A DNA stretch of 26,790 bases from an uncultured bacterium (GTDB taxonomy: Bacteria > Bacillota > Clostridia > Lachnospirales > Lachnospiraceae). The stretch spans positions 1 to 26,790 of the forward strand of contig CAJMON010000044.1 of assembly GCA_905214955.1 (NCBI GenBank), written 5' to 3'. The translations under genes were made by a program, and so were the position numbers. Shown one piece after another: positions 16,484 to 24,912 of this stretch; the stretch's first letter is position 1; each line of letters opens with the position of its first letter. A model generated the notes under the pieces. That model did no database searches and was not told where the DNA came from. It was given only the letters and a program-made list of their open reading frames with translations.

Positions 16484-17003
16484 AGCATCCTCCGCATCCG
16501 CTGGTGATCCGGTCATCTCCTGCCAGATCCAGAAGCGGGATCAGCATACAAATGGCCTGAGCCGCCATTCCTTCCCCGGAACCAGTAAATCCAAGCCCTT
16601 CCTCTGTGGTCGCTTTCAGATTCAGCTGATTCTCCTCAATCTCCAGCGCCTCACACAATTTATTTTTCATTTCATCCATGTACGGCCGAAGCTTTGGTTT
16701 CTGTGCGATCACAGTAGCATCAATATTTTCAATCACATAGTGGTTTTCTTCCAGAAGATGTCCCACCCGGCGCAGCAGTTCCACACTGGAAATTCCCTTA
16801 TATTCAGGATCTGTATCTGGAAAATGCTTTCCGATGTCTCCAAGAGCCGCTGCTCCTAACAGTGCATCCATAATGGCATGGATCAGAACGTCCGCATCCG
16901 AATGTCCCAGCAGTCCTTTTTCATAAGGAATCTCCACACCGCCCAGGATCAGTTTCCGTCCTTCTACCAGACGGTGGACATCATATCCCATTCCTACACG
17001 CAT
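16467..17003 (-). CDS. ispF: 2-C-methyl-D-erythritol 2,4-cyclodiphosphate synthase
   Basis: Fifth enzyme of the non-mevalonate isoprenoid pathway, converting CDP-ME 2-phosphate to MEcPP with release of CMP. The ATG at 17001-17003 has AGGAGG six bases upstream. An open frame continues 19 codons further but without a good site. Motifs are MGYDVHRL (metal ligands Asp8 and His10), GHSDADVLIHAIMDALLGAAALGDIG, and GLGFTGSGEGMAAQA near the end. At 178 aa it is about 20 residues longer than usual, owing to a tail ending TSGCGGCCGCGQ, which is encoded over the ribosome binding site and start of the next gene. First gene of the operon. Confidence 0.93.
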   Translation of the reverse strand: MRVGMGYDVHRLVEGRKLILGGVEIPYEKGLLGHSDADVLIHAIMDALLGAAALGDIGKHFPDTDPEYKGISSVELLRRVGHLLEENHYVIENIDATVIAQKPKLRPYMDEMKNKLCEALEIEENQLNLKATTEEGLGFTGSGEGMAAQAICMLIPLLDLAGDDRITSGCGGCCGCGQ

Positions 17004-17060
17004 GTAAACCTCCTGTATTTGTCCGCAGCAGTTTTCTGCTGTTTTTTCTTCATCCCACAC

Positions 17061-17090
17061 AGTATAGCATACCTGGAAAGTCTTTGTAAA
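17061..17090 (-). promoter_or_regulatory. Promoter of the ispF-eis-cysS-mrnC-rlmB operon
   Basis: On the minus strand TTTACA (17085-17090) and TATACT (17061-17066) lie 18 bp apart, with TGC before the -10 as an extended element. The predicted start near 17054 gives a leader of about 50 nt containing a small hairpin, CAGCAG-AAAA-CTGCTG. Confidence 0.65.
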
Positions 17091-17133
17091 TCAAAATTGG
17101 TCCACTGGACTAATTGTTGATATATTCGTTAAC

Positions 17134-17164
17134 GAAAAAAGTTCCCCGGAATACGGGGAACTTT
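17134..17164 (-). terminator. Intrinsic terminator of the TEAK-repeat lipoprotein gene
   Basis: AAAGTTCCCCG and CGGGGAACTTT form an 11-bp perfect stem (17138-17164) with a 5-nt loop. On the minus strand the T-run extends to 17134. It begins 26 nt after the stop codon. Confidence 0.9.
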
Positions 17165-17189
17165 CATTGGTAACTTGGAAATCTTTATC

Positions 17190-17474
17190 TTATTTAGCTT
17201 CGGTAGTAGCTGTCTCAGTTTCGGAAGCAGCCTCTGTAGCAGCAGCAGTTTCGCTAGCAGCTTCAGTCTTAGCTTCTGTAGCAGCTTCGGTCTTAGCCTC
17301 TGTAGCAGCTTCGGTCTTTGCTTCTGTAGCAGCTTCGGTCTTTGCCTCGGTCTTTGCTTCTGTAGCAGCTTCGGTCTTTGCTTCGGTCTCAGCTGGTTTC
17401 TTGCTGGAGCATCCGGTAGCCATAACTGCTGCCATAGCACCTACCATTACTAATGCTAAAACTTTTTTCTTCAT
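17190..17474 (-). CDS. Small lipoprotein consisting of TEA(K/A) repeats
   Basis: The 94-aa product begins with a lipoprotein signal peptide (KKKVLALVMVGAMAAVM) and the lipobox ATGC with Cys22. From residue 30 to 73 it is eleven consecutive four-residue repeats of TEAK or TEAA, followed by an SETAAATEAA-like tail to the end. No folded domain is present. The composition (Glu, Ala, Lys, Thr) suggests a charged helix or an extended spacer on the outer face of the membrane. Similar stretches act as linkers after the lipobox in Lachnospiraceae binding proteins. The gene has a strong GAGGAGG site, its own terminator and a possible extended -10 (TGCTAAGAT, about 17534-17542), so it appears complete and expressed. 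Function unknown. Confidence 0.75.
   Translation of the reverse strand: MKKKVLALVMVGAMAAVMATGCSSKKPAETEAKTEAATEAKTEAKTEAATEAKTEAATEAKTEAATEAKTEAASETAAATEAASETETATTEAK
17256..17387 (-). repeat. Coding tandem repeat, 12-bp TEAK/TEAA units
   Basis: Eleven 12-bp units, alternating in part as a 24-bp higher-order unit (TEAK-TEAA), lie inside the small lipoprotein gene. Nearly identical codons are used from unit to unit, so the tract is likely to change length by slippage or recombination. All units are in frame, so gain or loss leaves the gene open. Confidence 0.85.
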
Positions 17475-17621
17475 ATCTTTATCCTCCTCAATAATTCAGG
17501 AAGTTTTTCATTCCTGCCTTGATTACATGCTACATCTTAGCACTTTTAGAATCGGAAATCATGCCATTTTGATTAAATATTATTAAGTTTTTCGGTTGAG
17601 TTCTTAACTTTTTCTTAAGAA

Positions 17622-19844
17622 TTACATCAGTATAAACACTGCTTTTTCCTGTACCGTGCTGTCTGTTCCCACATAAACTTCGAAGGTACCAGGTTCACTC
17701 TCCACCACCTGATTTTCTGTCAGGAACCGGAGCATGTCTTCTGTAATGGCAAATTCCACTTTCTGCTCCTCACCTGGCTTTAAGGTAATTTTCCGGAATC
17801 CCTTTAATTCTTTCACCGGACGCACCACAGAAGCTGCCACATCATGGATGTAAAGCTGAAGGGTCTCGGTGCCTTCTCTCTTTCCGGTATTTCTAATGGT
17901 AACCGATGCATGAATGGTATCTTCTTTGGTCATACGGTCTGCATCCAGGGTAACGCCAGATACCTCAAAGCTGGTATATTCCAGTCCATATCCGAAAGGA
18001 TACAGCGGTGTATTCGGAATATCCAGATATTTGGAGCGGAACCGGTCTTTGTCATGTCCCGGTACGTGAGGTCTTCCTGTGGAATATTCGTTGTAGTGAA
18101 TAGGCACCTGAGATACACAGTAAGGGAAGGTCATGGGCAGTTTTCCGCTTGGACCGTACTCCCCAGAAATCACATCCACGATAGCTGCTGCGCCTTCGGT
18201 TCCAGGCATCCACACTTCCAGAATGCTCTTTGCTTTTGCTTCTACCTTCCGCAGATCCAGCGGGCGTCCGGAAAACAGTACTACCGCGATCTTGCTGTTT
18301 ACTTTGGCTACTTCATCCAACAAGCGCTGCTGGATAGCAGGAATTTCCAAGATACCCCGGCTGGTGGCTTCGCCGCTCTGCAGACGGTCTTCTCCTAAAA
18401 ACAACACTACCGTATCTGCTTCTTTGGCAGCCTCCACGGCTTCTTTTAGCATGGCTTCTTCCTGTTCTTTGGTATAAAATTCCTGGGCATTTTCTCCGAA
18501 GCCTTCCAGTTTCACATCATTTCCCAGCATAGGAGAACCCTGTGCAAAAGAAACATTCCATGCAATCTTTCCTTCTTCAGCTGCTTCTTTCACTGCTTCT
18601 TCCAGACTTGGCACATCTTCTGATTTTGCCATAATAGACCAGCCGCCAAAAAGATTTCTGCTGTAAATATAAGGACCGATGAATGCCGTCTTTGCTTCTT
18701 TTTTCAGGGGCAGGACTTCGTCTTCATTTTTCAGAAGAACAAAGGATTTTCTGGCTGCTTCTCTGGCCAGTGCACGATGAGCGCCGCACAGAATCACTTC
18801 TTTTTCCTTTTCCTCATCCGCATCTTTATATGGATTTTCAAATAAGCCCAGCTTATTTTTCAGTTCCAGAATCCGAAAGCAGCACTCATCCACCATTTCT
18901 TCTGGAACAGATCCCTCTTTCACCAGCTGTGCCAGGTTTTCGCAATATACGCCGCCCATCATATCAATGTCCACGCCTGCTTCCACGCCGCGCTTGGCAG
19001 CTTCCTTCCGGTCTGCGCAGTAGCCGTGGTAAATGATCTCTTCAATGGCTGCCCAGTCAGAAATCAGAACGCCGTCAAATCCCATTTCGTCTCTTAATAC
19101 CTTCCGCATAAGCCAGCGATTTCCAGATGCCGGCACGCCGTTGATGGTATTAAAGGAAGTCATCACCATGGCTGCTCCCGCATCAATTCCTGCCTGGTAA
19201 GCTGGAAGATAAAACTCCCGGAACGTATGCTCTGAAAGCTCTACGGTGTTGTAATCTCTTCCCGCGTCCGGTGCTCCGTATCCTGCAAAATGCTTCACAC
19301 AGGCTGCAATTCTGCCAGATTCTTTCAAGTCGTCCCCCTGGAAACCTTTCACCATGGCTTCAGACATCCGGCTGTTCAGATAGGGATCTTCTCCTGTAGA
19401 CTCCATAACTCTTCCCCATCTGGCATCTCTGACCAGATCCACCATGGGAGCAAAGGTCACATGCAGACCGGAAACGCTGGCCTCTTTCGCCGCCATTTTG
19501 GCACATTTTTCCGACAGTTCCGGATCAAAGGAAGCGCCCTGTCCTAAAGGAATGGGAAATACGGTGCGGTATCCATTGATTACGTCCAGCATAAACAGCA
19601 TGGGAATCTTGTGGGGCTGATTCTCCATGTATGCTTTCTGAATTTTTTTCAGCGTCTCTGCTCCTGTGGCTCCCAGTATGGAACCTGCCTGTGAAACATT
19701 TTCTTTGGTAAAGCCTTTATCTGCCAGAGGTCCCATGGCGGTAATCTCTCCAGTAAAAAATCCGCCCATAACCTGGTTCATCTGGTCAATTTTCTCTTCC
19801 AGCGTCATATCCTGAAGAAGGGCTTTTAATTCCTGCTCTGTCAT
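17622..19844 (-). CDS. Glycoside hydrolase family 3 beta-glucosidase (BglX-like)
   Basis: GH3 enzyme of 740 aa that cleaves terminal beta-glucose or related residues from oligosaccharides. The N-terminal TIM-barrel domain carries RWGRVMESTGEDPYL, KHFAGYGAPDAGRDYN and GVLISDWAAI with the nucleophile Asp263. The second (alpha/beta sandwich) domain carries FLGEDRLQSGEATSRG with the likely acid/base Glu492. A C-terminal fibronectin-III-like domain follows from about residue 640. There is no signal peptide, so it acts in the cytoplasm on imported sugars. AGGAGG lies nine bases before the ATG. It stands alone, with no sugar transporter nearby. Exact specificity (glucoside, xyloside) is not readable. 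Confidence 0.9.
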   Translation of the reverse strand: MTEQELKALLQDMTLEEKIDQMNQVMGGFFTGEITAMGPLADKGFTKENVSQAGSILGATGAETLKKIQKAYMENQPHKIPMLFMLDVINGYRTVFPIPLGQGASFDPELSEKCAKMAAKEASVSGLHVTFAPMVDLVRDARWGRVMESTGEDPYLNSRMSEAMVKGFQGDDLKESGRIAACVKHFAGYGAPDAGRDYNTVELSEHTFREFYLPAYQAGIDAGAAMVMTSFNTINGVPASGNRWLMRKVLRDEMGFDGVLISDWAAIEEIIYHGYCADRKEAAKRGVEAGVDIDMMGGVYCENLAQLVKEGSVPEEMVDECCFRILELKNKLGLFENPYKDADEEKEKEVILCGAHRALAREAARKSFVLLKNEDEVLPLKKEAKTAFIGPYIYSRNLFGGWSIMAKSEDVPSLEEAVKEAAEEGKIAWNVSFAQGSPMLGNDVKLEGFGENAQEFYTKEQEEAMLKEAVEAAKEADTVVLFLGEDRLQSGEATSRGILEIPAIQQRLLDEVAKVNSKIAVVLFSGRPLDLRKVEAKAKSILEVWMPGTEGAAAIVDVISGEYGPSGKLPMTFPYCVSQVPIHYNEYSTGRPHVPGHDKDRFRSKYLDIPNTPLYPFGYGLEYTSFEVSGVTLDADRMTKEDTIHASVTIRNTGKREGTETLQLYIHDVAASVVRPVKELKGFRKITLKPGEEQKVEFAITEDMLRFLTENQVVESEPGTFEVYVGTDSTVQEKAVFILM

Positions 19845-19892
19845 CTTAGGTTTCCTCCTGATTCTGCCTTCTCGGCTTTTTTTAATGGTTTT

Positions 19893-19921
19893 ATTTTAGC
19901 AGATTTTACTAATTATTTCCA
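19893..19921 (-). promoter_or_regulatory. Promoter of the GH3 gene
   Basis: On the minus strand TGGAAA (19916-19921) and TAAAAT (19893-19898) are 17 bp apart, with TGC directly before the -10. No obvious catabolite-repression operator overlaps it. The stretch 19922-20012 to its right shows nothing I recognise. Confidence 0.55.
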
Positions 19922-20000
19922 TCTATTACAGGTCTTTTTTTATATGTACGCCAGTTCATATATTGCTGCAGTTTTCTTTACTCCGGTATATTTCCCATCC

Positions 20001-20048
20001 TTACAAAAATAAAGAAGCCCTGCCTTTTGACTGTCCGGCAAAGCTTCT
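20001..20048 (-). terminator. Probable intrinsic terminator of the second ABC-F gene
   Basis: On the minus strand AGAAGC and GCTTCT (20013-20018 with 20043-20048) close a hairpin that also has an inner GCC/GGC pairing. It is followed by TTTATTTTTGT. It lies about 170 nt after the stop codon of the ABC-F gene because the MITE at 20067-20208 intervenes. Confidence 0.6.
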
Positions 20049-20058
20049 CTTTTCTTTT

Positions 20059-20216
20059 AAATTTTTGTAACTGTTCAGAGCCAACCTCCAAAATGCTACG
20101 CATTTCGTCGGTGTGGCGTATCCGCCAAATAAAATTTCAAAAACAGTCTTAAAAATGCAAGCATTTTACACCTGTTTTATGAAATTTTGCTTGGCTCTGA
20201 ACAGTTACAAATTTTT
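20059..20216. mobile_element. 142-bp MITE with IS66-type ends, plus 8-bp target duplication
   Basis: The element spans 20067-20208. Its terminal inverted repeats are perfect over 18 bp (GTAACTGTTCAGAGCCAA at 20067-20084 and the reverse complement at 20191-20208). It is flanked on both sides by the direct repeat AAATTTTT (20059-20066 and 20209-20216). IS66-family elements are known for ends starting GTAA and for 8-bp target duplications, so this is best read as a non-autonomous derivative moved by IS66 transposases. The interior has no open frame. It holds three hairpins: 20091-20105, 20115-20126 and a long imperfect one at 20131-20188. The insertion lies directly after the ABC-F stop codon at 20217-20219, leaving the gene intact. 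Confidence 0.82.
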
Positions 20217-21773
20217 TTAAAAGATCTTGGTAGTCCAGCGGCTCATATCCCACACTTCTCCCACCACGTCCCGGTAGAATTCCGGTTCGTGGCAGATCAG
20301 AAGGATGCTGCCTTTGTATTCTATCAGGGCATTTTTCAGTGCTTCTTTGGCATCCACATCCAGATGGTTGGTAGGCTCATCCAAAAGGAGGAAATTGGTA
20401 TCTTTGTTCACCAGCTTGCACAGCCGTACTTTTGCCTGCTCGCCTCCGCTTAACACCCGCACCTGGCTTTCAATATGCTTGGTGGTGAGTCCGCATTTTG
20501 CCAGGGCAGCCCGAACTTCATACTGGGTAAAGGATGGGAACTCCTGCCAGATTTCCTCAATGCAGGTGGTCCGGTTGTCCCCTTTCACTTCCTGCTCAAA
20601 ATATCCAATCTGGAGATTTTCTCCCTGTTCGCAGGTACCAGAAAGCGCCGGAATCAGTCCTAAAATGCTTTTCAGCAAAGTAGTTTTTCCAATTCCATTC
20701 GTTCCTACCAAAGCAATCTTCTGTCCCCGCTCCATGGAAAAATTTAAGGGTTTGGACAGTGGCTCCTGATAACCAATCACCAGATCTTTAGACTCAAACA
20801 GCATTCTTCCAGGCGTTCTCCCATAGCGGAAATGAAATTCTGGCTTTGGCTTTTCCGCTGCCAGTTCAATGACGTCCATTTTGTCCAGCTTCTTCTGTCT
20901 GGACATGGCCATATTTCTGGTGGACACACGAGCCTTATTTCTGGCCACAAAATCTTTCAGTTCGCTGATTTCCTGCTGCTGGCGGCGGTACGCAGCTTCC
21001 AGCTGTGCTTTCTTCACGGCATAGACCTCCTGGAAATGCTCGTAATCTCCCACATACCGGTTCAGCTCCTGATTTTCCATATGGTAGATGATATTTACCA
21101 CGCTGTTTAGAAACAGAATGTCATGAGAAATCAAAATAAATGCATTTTCATAATCCAGAAGATAACGTTTCAGCCATGCAATGTGTTCTTCATCCAGGTA
21201 GTTGGTTGGCTCGTCCAGCAGAAGAATATCCGGTTTTTCCAGAAGAAGCTTTGCCAGCAGAACCTTGGTTCTCTGTCCGCCGCTTAAATCCGTCACATCC
21301 CGGTCCATGCCAAGGTCTAAAAGTCCCAGGGCTCTTGCCACCTCTTCTGCTTTTGCATCAATGGTATAAAAATCATGAAGCACCAGTTCATCCTGCAAAG
21401 TTCCCAGTTCTTCCATATACAGATTCATTTCTTCTTCATCCGCAGTTCCCAAAAGATCGCACAGCTCATTGATCCTTTTTTCTTTCTGGAACAGCGGGTC
21501 AAACGCCGATTTTAATACATCGCCAATCGTCATGCCTGGCTGCAGAACGGCGTGCTGATCCAGATAGCCTGCATGGACATTTTTTGCCCATTCTATTTTT
21601 CCCTCATCTGGCATCAGTTTTCCTGTCACAATGCTCATAAAGGTTGATTTTCCTTCTCCATTGGCTCCTACCAGTCCGATATGCTCTCCTTTTAAAAGCC
21701 GGAAAGAAACATCCGTAAAAATCGCCCGTTCTCCAAATCCATGGGTCAGGTGCTCCACATTTAAAATACTCAT
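20217..21773 (-). CDS. ABC-F family ATPase, YfmM-like
   Basis: Soluble ABC-F protein of 518 aa with two ATPase domains, expected to act on ribosomes. The first domain has HGFGERAIFTDVSFRLLKGEH, Walker A GANGEGKST near residue 36, signature LSGGQRTKV, Walker B LLLDEPTNYLD and switch SHD. A linker rich in K, Q and R follows (about 250-310). The second has Walker A GTNGIGKTT, signature LSGGEQAKV, Walker B LLLDEPTNHLD and CHE at the H-switch instead of SHD. Length and the N-terminal sequence resemble B. subtilis YfmM as I recall it. Resistance function cannot be inferred. It has its own promoter and an AGGAGA site, and the 3' untranslated region carries a MITE. Confidence 0.87.
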   Translation of the reverse strand: MSILNVEHLTHGFGERAIFTDVSFRLLKGEHIGLVGANGEGKSTFMSIVTGKLMPDEGKIEWAKNVHAGYLDQHAVLQPGMTIGDVLKSAFDPLFQKEKRINELCDLLGTADEEEMNLYMEELGTLQDELVLHDFYTIDAKAEEVARALGLLDLGMDRDVTDLSGGQRTKVLLAKLLLEKPDILLLDEPTNYLDEEHIAWLKRYLLDYENAFILISHDILFLNSVVNIIYHMENQELNRYVGDYEHFQEVYAVKKAQLEAAYRRQQQEISELKDFVARNKARVSTRNMAMSRQKKLDKMDVIELAAEKPKPEFHFRYGRTPGRMLFESKDLVIGYQEPLSKPLNFSMERGQKIALVGTNGIGKTTLLKSILGLIPALSGTCEQGENLQIGYFEQEVKGDNRTTCIEEIWQEFPSFTQYEVRAALAKCGLTTKHIESQVRVLSGGEQAKVRLCKLVNKDTNFLLLDEPTNHLDVDAKEALKNALIEYKGSILLICHEPEFYRDVVGEVWDMSRWTTKIF

Positions 21774-21833
21774 ACGCTTCTCCTGTTATACGTTCATTTT
21801 CCAGCAGGCTTTTCACCCACATTCGCAGCGTTT

Positions 21834-21862
21834 AGTATAACATATCCCCGGGAGCATCTCAA
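21834..21862 (-). promoter_or_regulatory. Promoter of the second ABC-F gene
   Basis: On the minus strand TTGAGA (21857-21862) and TATACT (21834-21839) are 17 bp apart, with TG one base before the -10 hexamer. This is one of the best promoters in the window. It gives a leader of about 55 nt with no evident hairpin attenuator, unlike the other ABC-F gene. Confidence 0.75.
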
Positions 21863-21947
21863 CTATGTTATAGATTTCCGGCAGCTATGCAAAAATTTTC
21901 AAGTTTCATTCCATATGAAGTTTCCGATCTGTTTTTCAACAACTGAA

Positions 21948-24779
21948 TCATCGTTCTATATATTTTGTAATGACAGATATTAAAATACTCATATCAACCG
22001 GCTTTGCCACATGATCATCCATCCCCGCATTCAAAGCAGCCTGTATATCCTCTGCAAATGCATTTGCTGTCATTGCAATAATAGGAATCTCCTTTCCGTC
22101 CAGACGTTCCGGCAGATTTCTGATCGCTTTTGTCGTTTCATATCCATTCATTTCCGGCATCATAATGTCCATCAAAATCAGATCAAATGTCCCCGGAGCT
22201 GTATTACAAAACTGTGTCAGGGCTGATTTCCCATCGGAGGCTCTGGTTACCATCATCCCTGTTTCTTCCAATAAAGCTGCTGCTATCTCTGCGTTTAAAT
22301 CATTATCCTCTGCCAAAAGGACATGCAGACCATGTAGATCCATATCTTTCTTTAACTTTTCTTTCTCTTCAGTTTCTACATGTTCTGCTATAAGCAGGGG
22401 GATTTCTACCGTAAATGTTGAACCAATGCCCTGTCTGCTGCTGACCTCAATTTTTCCACCCATAAGATCTACATATTTCTTAGCAATCGCCATTCCCAGT
22501 CCGGTTCCCTTATAACTGGTTCTTGCTCCATCATTTTCCTGACTGAACTCATCAAATATTCTTGCCTGGAATTCCTCACTCATACCAATTCCGGTATCCG
22601 ATATACGATAGCGCACGATTATATGGTGCTCATCATTACCCAGACTGTTTTCTGCAATAAATGAAATAGTGCCTCCGTCTTTTGTAAATTTGACTGCATT
22701 GCTGATAATGTTGAGCAATACTTCCCTGATTCTGAGTTCATCTGCCATCACATAAGGATTTTTAAGTTCTTCTCTTGAAACATAAAAATTAAGGTCACGG
22801 TTTTCCATATATCCCCTTGCGATCGACAAGACAGTATCTGTCATATCCCTGAGATCTACCAGTACCGGTTTATATTCCAGTTTACCGCTTTCGATGCGGC
22901 TGATATCCAGCACATCGTTAATGAGTGTCATCAGATATTCTGAACTCTGCCTGATCTTTTTCAGACAATCCTCCACTTCTTTATCTGGCTTCCTCTTCAT
23001 GGCAATCTCTGTAAATCCAACAATTGCATTCATTGGTGTCCTGATATCATGGGACATATGGTTCAGGAACGTCGTTTTTGCAATATTCGCCGCATTTGCA
23101 TTCTGTGCTTCTTTCAAGGCTTCCATCTGTTTTTTCCTGCTTACGAAAAGGGAGTAAACCAGAAGAAGCAGTACAAAAACAATCACAAATGAAACTCCGG
23201 TAACGAAGCCTGCATACTCTGCAAATACATCCTGCAAGCTCATTTTCTTTTCCGAAACAGAATTCTGTGCAAGGACAACGCCATTTAAAATATTGGAGGA
23301 CTGCTCAATTGCTTTATTGATAATGGTAGCTGCTCTTCTGTTTCCTCTCGTCGTGAACATTCCTAATTCCTGCCGTTTTGCCATTTCTGCAAATGACAGA
23401 CTTTTGGTCAATGAACTTTCATTCAGAAGATTGATCTTGGAAGATGGAATAACAGTTGCTCCCACTTTTCCATTTGCTACTGCCTCCAGGCATTCTTCCT
23501 GTGTATCATACAGTTTGATTTCTGCATCTGGAAAAAGACGGGACACCATCAATTTAGAATACAGTGAGGTCTCTGTCGCTGCGATTGCAGAGAGACTGTT
23601 GCTATATTCTTTTCCTTTGTAAATAACAACCGGCGTAATATCAAAGATTTCATCCGTCAAAACTACCTGAAACTGTTCCTGTGTATAAAAATCCTGAATG
23701 ATAGGACCTGCAATATCTATTTTGCCAGATTGCAATGCCTCATTCATCTCTACTCCCGTGGAACATGGAACTGCCTTGATCGTAATTTTATATTTTTCCT
23801 GAACCGTATCCAGAACGGTTCCAAGGATTCCTGTCAGTTTCCCATTTTCTTCACCACAAAAAGGAAGATTATTCTTTAGATATCCCACACGAATTGTGTT
23901 TTCATGTGCATCCAGCCATTGTTTTTCTTCCTTGTTGAGTGCATAATTTATGGCCGCCTTTCCTTCATAACGGGCATACAGCTCGCTGCTGTAGTCCGCT
24001 TCTGTATTATTAATTTCTTCCAAGGCAGAATTTAATTCCTTTAACAGATCCGGTCTGGATTTTGACACACCGAAATAACAGTCACTTGCCCCGATATTCG
24101 CAATGGCAATAAAATCGCTGTTGACAGACAGCGCCGGAATCACAAGTGCATCCAGTTCATCTGCATCCAGTTTTTCTATCATTTCATCATAGCCTTTACA
24201 GGCAACAACCTCTGCCTGGATCTGATTGCTGTCCAGCCATTTTTCCAGAAGTTCTTTCTGATAGCTTCCATCTGCAGCACCGATACGACAGCCATTCATC
24301 TGCTTTAGATCACCAGTCGTAAGATCCATATGATCTTCCCGGGTATAGATCCAATATCTTTCTGTTCCCTCGGCATAGGTCGAAAAATCGATAGATTCTG
24401 CTCTTTCCGGTGTATAACTGACACTTCCAAGCAGATCTATTTCTCCATCTTCCAACATATCCAGGCATTCTTTAAATGAAGCATAGACATATTCATACTT
24501 CCAGCCTGTTATATAAGAAATCTTCTGGAGAAACTCATAGCCTGCTCCCTGCTTGTGTTCTCCTGAACTTCCTTCCTGAAAATTGGCATACGGAAAATAG
24601 CCGACTCTCACGGTTTTATTTCCTTCCTCCATTGCCTGAGTTGTATTCCCATCACTTTTTATTTCTGACGCATAAACAGAAACCGGTACAAAGAGTAACA
24701 TGATAAGTGCTAAAATGCACAAACACATTCTTTTTTTCTTATCTTTTTTTCCTATTCGTTTTTCTATCTTTCTGTTCAT
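21948..24779 (-). CDS. Hybrid sensor histidine kinase with two solute-binding sensor domains
   Basis: A 943-aa membrane sensor. A signal anchor or signal peptide (about 18-37, ending VYAS) leads to two periplasmic-type SBP_bac_3 domains. The first starts VRVGYFPYANFQ near residue 57 and includes GEIDLLGSVSYTPERAE; the second starts IRVGYLKNNLPF near residue 296. A membrane helix (about 523-546) is followed by a HisKA domain with NHMSHDIRTPMNAIVGF (phosphorylated His577), an ATPase domain (N-box NIISNAVKFT, DTGIGMS, GTGLGM) and a C-terminal receiver (LMDIMMPEMNGYE, Asp871). There is no DNA-binding or HPt domain, so phosphate must leave to an unlinked partner. The sensor domains suggest response to amino acids or similar solutes outside the cell. 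A downstream Met18 is a possible alternative start. Confidence 0.9.
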   Translation of the reverse strand: MNRKIEKRIGKKDKKKRMCLCILALIMLLFVPVSVYASEIKSDGNTTQAMEEGNKTVRVGYFPYANFQEGSSGEHKQGAGYEFLQKISYITGWKYEYVYASFKECLDMLEDGEIDLLGSVSYTPERAESIDFSTYAEGTERYWIYTREDHMDLTTGDLKQMNGCRIGAADGSYQKELLEKWLDSNQIQAEVVACKGYDEMIEKLDADELDALVIPALSVNSDFIAIANIGASDCYFGVSKSRPDLLKELNSALEEINNTEADYSSELYARYEGKAAINYALNKEEKQWLDAHENTIRVGYLKNNLPFCGEENGKLTGILGTVLDTVQEKYKITIKAVPCSTGVEMNEALQSGKIDIAGPIIQDFYTQEQFQVVLTDEIFDITPVVIYKGKEYSNSLSAIAATETSLYSKLMVSRLFPDAEIKLYDTQEECLEAVANGKVGATVIPSSKINLLNESSLTKSLSFAEMAKRQELGMFTTRGNRRAATIINKAIEQSSNILNGVVLAQNSVSEKKMSLQDVFAEYAGFVTGVSFVIVFVLLLLVYSLFVSRKKQMEALKEAQNANAANIAKTTFLNHMSHDIRTPMNAIVGFTEIAMKRKPDKEVEDCLKKIRQSSEYLMTLINDVLDISRIESGKLEYKPVLVDLRDMTDTVLSIARGYMENRDLNFYVSREELKNPYVMADELRIREVLLNIISNAVKFTKDGGTISFIAENSLGNDEHHIIVRYRISDTGIGMSEEFQARIFDEFSQENDGARTSYKGTGLGMAIAKKYVDLMGGKIEVSSRQGIGSTFTVEIPLLIAEHVETEEKEKLKKDMDLHGLHVLLAEDNDLNAEIAAALLEETGMMVTRASDGKSALTQFCNTAPGTFDLILMDIMMPEMNGYETTKAIRNLPERLDGKEIPIIAMTANAFAEDIQAALNAGMDDHVAKPVDMSILISVITKYIER

Positions 24780-24856
24780 TCTCTCCCTCTTTTTTATTAT
24801 CCATTCATGTTGTTCTTTCCAGTCTGTGAGTTTTCCTGTTTATTCAATACAGAAAA

Positions 24857-24912
24857 AATGACCGCTCCCAGTTACTTCCACGAACTAACTGTTACTTTTC
24901 TTCAGGGTCATT
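24857..24912 (-). terminator. Candidate terminator between the two hybrid kinase genes
   Basis: On the minus strand AATGACC (24906-24912) pairs with GGTCATT (24857-24863), immediately followed by further T (TTTTTC). An inner CAGTTA/TAACTG stem lies within the loop. The loop is long, so this is a composite rather than a textbook terminator. The rest of the gap, 24780-24856, holds the AGGGAG ribosome binding site of the next gene, but I see no convincing promoter in it. Confidence 0.45.

Noticed and set aside
17167..17586. Plus-strand open frame of 139 codons rich in Ala, Ser and Val
   Set aside because: It is the antisense shadow of the TEAK repeat gene; the low-complexity composition follows from the repeat and there is no ribosome binding site.
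17600..17645. AT-rich hairpin TTCTTAA/TTAAGAA after the GH3 gene as its terminator
   Set aside because: Only seven A-T-rich pairs and no proper T-run on the minus strand; too weak to call.
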